Positions 34,931 to 38,951 of a stretch of DNA of 38,951 bases are shown piece after piece. Origin of the DNA: Agrobacterium cavarae. Its GTDB lineage: Bacteria; Pseudomonadota; Alphaproteobacteria; Rhizobiales; Rhizobiaceae. Location: NCBI RefSeq assembly GCF_004310285.1, contig NZ_SISF01000017.1, positions 1-38,951 of the forward strand, given 5' to 3'. Every line of letters begins with the position of its first letter. Position 1 is the stretch's first letter. The notes under the pieces were generated by a model. The model saw only the letters and a program-made list of their open reading frames with translations, had not been told where the DNA came from and did no database searches. The translations under genes were made by a program, and so were the position numbers.

Positions 34931-34979
34931 AATCGATTTGAAAATTTCTTAATCGATTTTAATATCTGCGAACCGATTT
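34931..34979 (+). repeat. Three 9-base repeats at exact 20-base spacing, candidate tandem operator
   Basis: AATCGATTT at 34931, AATCGATTT at 34951 and AACCGATTT at 34971 repeat with exactly 20 bases between starts, close to two DNA turns, so a protein could bind them on one face. The first lies in the 10-base palindrome AAATCGATTT. A promoter-like TTGAAA (34938) - 16 bases - TAATAT (34960) falls among them. They lie about 100 bases upstream of the 35-codon gene. Confidence 0.6.
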
Positions 34980-35077
34980 AAGAGAAAATTATTGCTTGAA
35001 TCTGGGAACCTCTCACCCTCTTACTTGGTTTCAGAGCCCGCTAATGGAGCTGCATCAACCCAGTCAGGAGGAATGCC

Positions 35078-35185
35078 ATGACAGCGACAATTCCCCAGAA
35101 CATTTACGACCGCCTCGAGAGCGAATGGCGGCAGATGCGCGAAGGTGGCAGCCAGCCAAAGCCTTCGCAGTCTCCAAAAAAGTGA
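35078..35185 (+). CDS. 35-residue small protein with consensus ribosome site, unknown
   Basis: The frame starts MTATIPQNIYDRLESEWRQM and ends with a Pro/Lys-rich tail PKPSQSPKK. AGGAGG lies exactly 6 bases before the ATG, the best ribosome site in the window. A Rho-independent terminator follows 43 bases after the stop, and a promoter-like pair and three spaced repeats lie upstream. Together these describe a complete small gene of about 300 bases. The peptide is hydrophilic with a short amphipathic helix (IYDRLESEWRQM) and has no membrane segment. I do not recognise it. It could be a true small protein or a dual-function RNA. Confidence 0.65.
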   Translation: MTATIPQNIYDRLESEWRQMREGGSQPKPSQSPKK

Positions 35186-35228
35186 TCGCCGCTTGCACGC
35201 CTTAGGGTGTGCTCCGGGAGATGGAAAT

Positions 35229-35265
35229 AGCCCGCGACATGATGATCGTCTGTCGCGGGCTTTTT
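35229..35265 (+). terminator. Rho-independent terminator of the 35-codon gene
   Basis: A perfect 11-bp stem, AGCCCGCGACA / TGTCGCGGGCT, with an 11-base loop, then TTTT. It ends the small transcript and lies 120 bases before the start of the hydrolase gene. Confidence 0.9.
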
Positions 35266-35385
35266 GTTGCGTCCGATTCTTTCCACCGTCGCAAAGCTCG
35301 TATTAAACTGGCGCCTAGACCGCAAATCACGCGGTCAGCTGGGGCCGGTCTCCCGTGGTTCCCAAGTCCTTGGAGGAACATACTA

Positions 35386-37047
35386 TTGCGGTGGATCAGG
35401 CGCTTCATCGGACCGCTGTCCAGCACTGGCATCGTCTTCGGGACATTGCTATTTTGTGCGTCGCTGACGCCCTCGCTTCTCCCGCGCACCTTCGTCATGC
35501 AAGGCGTTCTCTGTGGCTTTTCCTTTGCCATCGGGTACCTCATCGGCGTGGTGGTGAAGGAGGTCTACCTCTATTTGGAGCTGCCGCAGCTTTCCCGGCA
35601 TGATCGGCGCGGTGTCCGCTTCGTCCTGTCGCTTGCCGCCGCCATCGCTGCGGTCGGCTTTCTTTGGCAGGCGGCCACCTGGCAGAACTCCATCCGTATC
35701 TTGATGGAGATGAGCCCGCTCGATAGCAGCCACCCGTTCAGGACAGGGGCGATCGCAATCGCCGTTGCAGCAATCCTGATTGGTTTCGGGCGCCTTTTCC
35801 AACTCGTTCGTCGCCTGTTGGCCTTGCGCAGTCGTCGCTTCCTGCCGCGTCGGCTGGCAAATGTCGTCAGTGCCGTTGCGGCGATCGCGCTCGCGTGGAT
35901 GGCACTGAACGGGCTGATCTTCGACATCGGCCTGCGATTTGCTGACAGTTCGCTAAAACAGGTTGATAGCCTGATCGAGCCGGACGTTCCGCAACCGACG
36001 GACCAATTGAAGACCGGCAGCGACACTTCCCTGATGACGTGGCAATCGCTCGGCCGACGCGGACGGGAATTTGTGGCGACGGGCCCTACAGCGCAGCAGA
36101 TTTCGAGCTTCACCGGCAAAGCCGCGCTTGAGCCGATCCGTGTGTATGCCGGGCTCAATTCCGCGGATACGCCAGCTGCGCGGGCGAAACTTGCGCTCGA
36201 AGAGTTGAAACGCGCAGGCGGCTTCGAGCGCCACGCTCTGCTCGTCGTTGTACCGACCGGCACAGGCTGGATCGATCCCGAGGCTCTGGATACCCTCGAG
36301 TATCTCCACAATGGCGATATCGCCAGCGTTTCGGTGCAATATTCCTATCTCTCCAGTTGGATCGCTCTTCTGACCGAACCGGATTACGGGGTCGAAACGG
36401 CACGCGCCTTGTTCGAGGAAATCTACGGCTATTGGACGACGCTGCCGAAAGAGACGAGACCGAAGCTCTATCTTCATGGGCTTAGCCTCGGCGCGCTGAA
36501 CAGCCAGAAGTCTTCCGACCTCTTCGACGTGCTGGCCGATCCGTTTCAAGGCGCGTTGTGGAGCGGACCGCCCTTCGCAAGCCCCACATGGCGGATGGCG
36601 ACCAATGGGCGGGTGCCCGGCACGCCGGAATGGCTGCCGAAGTTTCGCGATTCGTCCGTCATCCGATTTGCAGACCAGTATCAAACAGCGACGATGCCGA
36701 ATGTTGCCTGGGGCCCGATGCGGATCGTCTATCTGCAATATGCAAGCGACCCGATCACCTTCTTCCAGACCTCATCGGTTTATCGGCGACCCGAATGGAT
36801 GAACCAGCCCCGCGGCCGCGATGTCTCCTCCTCGTTCCGCTGGTTCCCACTCGTCACCTTCCTGCAATTGACGCTGGACGTGGCTGCCGCAACTACCGCG
36901 CCCATGGGCTACGGCCATGTCTACGCTCCCGAACACTACATCGATGCATGGATGGAGGTGACAGCACCGGAAGGCTGGAGCGCGGACGATCTTCAACGAC
37001 TGAAGGTGTTCTTCAAGGCCCGCCGTGGAAGCCTCGACGAGGCATAA
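35386..37047 (+). CDS. Membrane alpha/beta-hydrolase of the Abhydrolase_9 family
   Basis: A 553-residue protein. The N-terminal part (about 1-170) has four or five hydrophobic helices beginning FIGPLSSTGIVFGTLLFCA and LTPSLLPRTFVMQGVLCGFS. The C-terminal hydrolase domain has the nucleophile elbow GLSLGA with S367, a WSGPPF segment and a late histidine in MGYGHVYAPEHYIDAW. This matches the paired Abhydrolase_9 N-terminal and catalytic domains; the substrate is unknown, possibly a lipid. The frame opens at 35209, but that part runs through the upstream terminator. TTG 35386 has GGAGG 9 bases before it and puts the first helix near the N-terminus, so I chose it. Confidence 0.83.
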   Translation: MRWIRRFIGPLSSTGIVFGTLLFCASLTPSLLPRTFVMQGVLCGFSFAIGYLIGVVVKEVYLYLELPQLSRHDRRGVRFVLSLAAAIAAVGFLWQAATWQNSIRILMEMSPLDSSHPFRTGAIAIAVAAILIGFGRLFQLVRRLLALRSRRFLPRRLANVVSAVAAIALAWMALNGLIFDIGLRFADSSLKQVDSLIEPDVPQPTDQLKTGSDTSLMTWQSLGRRGREFVATGPTAQQISSFTGKAALEPIRVYAGLNSADTPAARAKLALEELKRAGGFERHALLVVVPTGTGWIDPEALDTLEYLHNGDIASVSVQYSYLSSWIALLTEPDYGVETARALFEEIYGYWTTLPKETRPKLYLHGLSLGALNSQKSSDLFDVLADPFQGALWSGPPFASPTWRMATNGRVPGTPEWLPKFRDSSVIRFADQYQTATMPNVAWGPMRIVYLQYASDPITFFQTSSVYRRPEWMNQPRGRDVSSSFRWFPLVTFLQLTLDVAAATTAPMGYGHVYAPEHYIDAWMEVTAPEGWSADDLQRLKVFFKARRGSLDEA

Positions 37048-37088
37048 GACCTCGGAGAATAACGGACTGAGCCGGGCTGGATAGCGCC

Positions 37089-37520
37089 TCAGCGAGAGAT
37101 GCGCGTCGACAGGATAATCGATGAGAGCGTGCGCTCCACTCCATCCAGCGCGCCGATCTTGTCGATCAGCCCATCCAGATCGGAGATGGAGGGAGCGGCA
37201 AGGATCGCAATCAGGTCGAAAGTGCCGCTGACGGAGTGAAGTGTCGTGACTTCCTTGATGGCGGACAGTGCGACGGTGACGGTTGCCAATGCCTTGGGGC
37301 CGATCGTGATCAGCACATGGGCGCGCACCAGCCCGGACAAGTAGTTCTCCGACAGTCTCAGGCCGTAGCCGGCGATGACGCCTTCTGCCTCCAGCCGCTC
37401 GATGCGGGCCTGGACCGTTGTTCGCGACAGGCCAAGCTTACGCGCCAGTTCGGCAACGGGCATGCGGGCATCGCTTCCAAGCAGCGACAGCAAGGCGCGG
37501 TCTTTATCGGTGATTGTCAT
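37089..37520 (-). CDS. Lrp/AsnC-family transcriptional regulator
   Basis: A protein of about 143 residues. The N-terminal helix-turn-helix is MPVAELARKLGLSRTTVQAR, continuing IERLEAEGVIAGY, and the C-terminal part is the RAM ligand-binding domain (VRAHVLITIGPKALATVTVA then LHSVSGTFDLIAIL). Such regulators respond to amino acids and often control the neighbouring divergent catabolic gene. Starts at 37520, 37529 or 37550 are possible; I take MTITDKDRAL at 37520. It is divergent from the saccharopine-dehydrogenase-family gene, which suggests that gene is its target, with a lysine-related effector as a guess. Confidence 0.87.
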   Translation of the reverse strand: MTITDKDRALLSLLGSDARMPVAELARKLGLSRTTVQARIERLEAEGVIAGYGLRLSENYLSGLVRAHVLITIGPKALATVTVALSAIKEVTTLHSVSGTFDLIAILAAPSISDLDGLIDKIGALDGVERTLSSIILSTRISR

Positions 37521-37613
37521 TATGCGCATTCCCTTTGGCGGTATGCACAAATTTATACGGCCATGTGAACAAAGTGAAGCTACGAATCGTCTCGTGGAAG
37601 CGGCATTCTGTTA

Positions 37614-37633
37614 CCTCAACACATGTCTTGAGG
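37614..37633. promoter_or_regulatory. 20-base dyad overlapping the ribosome site of the dehydrogenase gene
   Basis: CCTCAA-C-ACATGT-C-TTGAGG pairs at every position except one C-C. Its right arm runs into the GAGGGG ribosome site (37630-37635) of the gene starting at 37643. It could be a binding site for the divergent Lrp-type regulator or a leader hairpin limiting translation. Confidence 0.45.
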
Positions 37634-37642
37634 GGACGGATC

Positions 37643-38743
37643 ATGAAACATATCGCTGTCGTTGGTGCTGGCAATATCGGCTCGGCTATTTCCTGGATGC
37701 TTGCGGTTACCGGCGACTACCGCATTACCGTTGCCGACCGCGCGGTCGATCAACTGGCCAATGTCCCATCCCATGAGCGGATTGACACCGAGGTGGTGGA
37801 TATCACCGACCGCCTGAGCCTTCAGGCCTTGTTGAAGGACAAGTTCGCGGTTCTTTCAGCCGCTCCCTATCATCTTACTGCGGGAATTGCCGAGGCAGCC
37901 GTTGCGGTCGGCACCCACTATCTCGACCTCACCGAAGACGTGGAATCCACCCGCAAGGTCAAGAAGCTTGCCGAAACGTCGGAGGTAGCTCTCATTCCCC
38001 AATGCGGCCTGGCACCGGGCTTCATTTCCATTGTCGCTGCCGATCTGGCATCGCGCTTCGACAAACTGGACAGTGTGCGCATGCGCGTTGGCGCTCTGCC
38101 GCAGTACCCGTCCAACGCCTTGAACTACAATCTCACCTGGAGCACGGACGGCCTGATCAACGAATACATCGAGCCATGCGAGGCGATCGTCGAAGGGCGC
38201 CTGACGGCCGTTCCAGCCTTGGAAGAGCGCGAGGAGTTCTCCCTCGACGGCATGACCTACGAAGCCTTCAACACATCCGGCGGGCTCGGCACGCTCGCCG
38301 CCACGCTGGAAGGCAAAGTGCGGACCATGAACTATCGGACGATCCGCTATCCCGGCCACGTTTCGATCATGAAGGCGCTTCTCAACGACTTTAACCTGCG
38401 CAACCGTCGTGACGTGCTGAAAGACCTCTTCGAAAATGCCCTTCCCGCCACCATGCAGGATGTGGTCATCGTGTTCGTCACCGTCTGCGGCACCAAGAAC
38501 GGTCGCTTCATGCAGGAGACCTACGCCAACAAGATCTATGCCGGTCCTGTCTCCGGGCGCATGATGAGCGCGATCCAGATCACCACTGCCGCAGGCATCT
38601 GCACGGTTCTCGACCTTCTTGCCGGAGACAAGCTGCCGCTGCGCGGCTTCGTCAAGCAGGAGGATGTGGCTCTCGATGCTTTCCTCGCCAACCGCTTCGG
38701 CCAGTATTATGTGCCGCGAGAAGGTCTGGCAAAGGTCGGCTGA
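37643..38743 (+). CDS. Saccharopine-dehydrogenase-family protein, possibly lysine 6-dehydrogenase
   Basis: A 366-residue enzyme. An N-terminal Rossmann fold, HIAVVGAGNIGSAISWMLA (glycines in residues 8-13), binds NAD(P). CGLAPGFISIVAADL and the sugar-like loop VGALPQYPSNALNYNLTWS are typical of the saccharopine reductase/lysine dehydrogenase group. The length fits lysine 6-dehydrogenase, which is known from Agrobacterium and oxidises the epsilon-amino group of lysine. A saccharopine dehydrogenase of the Lys9 type is the alternative. ATG 37643 has a GAGGGG ribosome site; the open frame further upstream overlaps the divergent Lrp gene's start. It is followed by a terminator. Confidence 0.82.
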   Translation: MKHIAVVGAGNIGSAISWMLAVTGDYRITVADRAVDQLANVPSHERIDTEVVDITDRLSLQALLKDKFAVLSAAPYHLTAGIAEAAVAVGTHYLDLTEDVESTRKVKKLAETSEVALIPQCGLAPGFISIVAADLASRFDKLDSVRMRVGALPQYPSNALNYNLTWSTDGLINEYIEPCEAIVEGRLTAVPALEEREEFSLDGMTYEAFNTSGGLGTLAATLEGKVRTMNYRTIRYPGHVSIMKALLNDFNLRNRRDVLKDLFENALPATMQDVVIVFVTVCGTKNGRFMQETYANKIYAGPVSGRMMSAIQITTAAGICTVLDLLAGDKLPLRGFVKQEDVALDAFLANRFGQYYVPREGLAKVG

Positions 38744-38788
38744 CAGGTACCCTCGCCTCTCTCAGTAGAAAGTTAGAACAGGTTTCCG

Positions 38789-38824
38789 AGGCTGGCGCGA
38801 TCGAAACTTCGCTCCAGCCTTTTG
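38789..38824 (+). terminator. Rho-independent terminator of the dehydrogenase gene
   Basis: AGGCTGG / CCAGCCT (7 bp), with an inner CGA/TCG pairing in the loop, followed by TTTG. It lies 46 bases past the stop. Confidence 0.65.
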
Positions 38825-38864
38825 ATTGCCTATGAACGCACTCGGAAACTCGCTCCAGAAACGC

Positions 38865-38888
38865 AAAAAGCCGACCCTGAGGTCGGCT
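38865..38888 (-). terminator. Minus-strand terminator at the right edge
   Basis: On the minus strand AGCCGACC-TCAG-GGTCGGCT is followed by TTTT. It directly follows a short frame that runs in from the window edge, so a minus-strand unit beyond base 38951 probably ends here. Confidence 0.6.
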
Positions 38889-38951
38889 CAGACTGCTGAC
38901 AAACCCCTGGCGTGAGCTAGGGGTTTATGATTCATTGGGACATGTTGAAGA
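38888..38951 (-). CDS. Possible 3' end of a minus-strand gene beyond the window
   Basis: A minus-strand frame is open from the edge and ends at TGA 38890-38888, giving a visible tail VPMNHKPLAHARGLSAV. The stop abuts the terminator above, which is why I list it. The stretch also contains an AAACCCC-N10-GGGGTTT hairpin (38901-38925 region), which could instead mark the end of an insertion sequence or other repeat. With 21 codons visible I cannot identify it. Confidence 0.3.
   Translation of the reverse strand, partial: LQHVPMNHKPLAHARGLSAV

Noticed and set aside
34949..34963. A TTAA...TTAA pair resembling a CtrA box
   Set aside because: The spacer is 6 bases, not 7, and the sequence is better explained by the 20-base repeat series.

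Overview
The window is a stretch of chromosome from an alphaproteobacterium, most likely of the family Rhizobiaceae (Rhizobium/Agrobacterium group). The base composition is GC-rich. The content supports this placement: a PleC-type cell-cycle kinase, the feuN-feuP-feuQ regulatory cluster known from Sinorhizobium, the cycHJKL order (ccmI-E-F-H) followed by degP, glnE, and a decayed copy of what looks like a rhizobial intergenic repeat. I see no rRNA, tRNA, CRISPR array, prophage or complete insertion sequence. Nearly everything is single-copy chromosomal gene content in short operons.

Layout. Positions 1-3470 (minus strand): the N-terminal part of ETF-ubiquinone oxidoreductase, a CDF cation transporter and an E. 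coli-type dGTPase. 3602-9431: a divergent SDR, a small membrane protein, a class D beta-lactamase divergent from an AmpR-like LysR regulator, a short Hsp70-like ATPase, a uracil-DNA glycosylase lacking the usual Fe-S cysteines, and a possible 62-residue gene with its own terminator. 9539-11560 (minus): a protein with two helix-turn-helix-like segments and an EamA transporter. 12090-17739 (plus): aminopeptidase N, a CMD-fold protein and pleC. 17785-24594 (minus): a membrane metallophosphoesterase, then response regulator, histidine kinase, glnE and a VOC protein in one direction. 24904-30675 (minus): the cytochrome c maturation operon ccmI-E-F-H, in which each gene overlaps the next by 4 bases, then degP with a strong terminator. 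30909-34639 (minus): an outer-membrane-type lipoprotein, feuQ, feuP, feuN and a Dabb-domain protein. 35078-37047 (plus): a 35-codon gene with a consensus ribosome site and its own terminator, then a large membrane alpha/beta hydrolase starting at TTG. 37089-38743: an Lrp/AsnC regulator divergent from a saccharopine-dehydrogenase-family enzyme that may be lysine 6-dehydrogenase.

The main value lies in regulatory signals read directly from the sequence. They are a full CtrA box (TTAA-N7-TTAAC) before pleC, an FNR/FixK box (TTGAC-N4-GTCAA) before the ccm operon, a TTACGT-GC-ACGTAA-type palindrome before the ETF-QO gene, dyads between the beta-lactamase and ampR, and a 20-base dyad overlapping the ribosome site of the lysine-dehydrogenase-like gene. 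Three 9-base repeats spaced exactly 20 bases apart also lie before the 35-codon gene. I do not see an unmistakable new defence or mobile system. The best candidates for undescribed biology are the small transcript at about 34930-35265 and the AmpR/class D beta-lactamase pairing.
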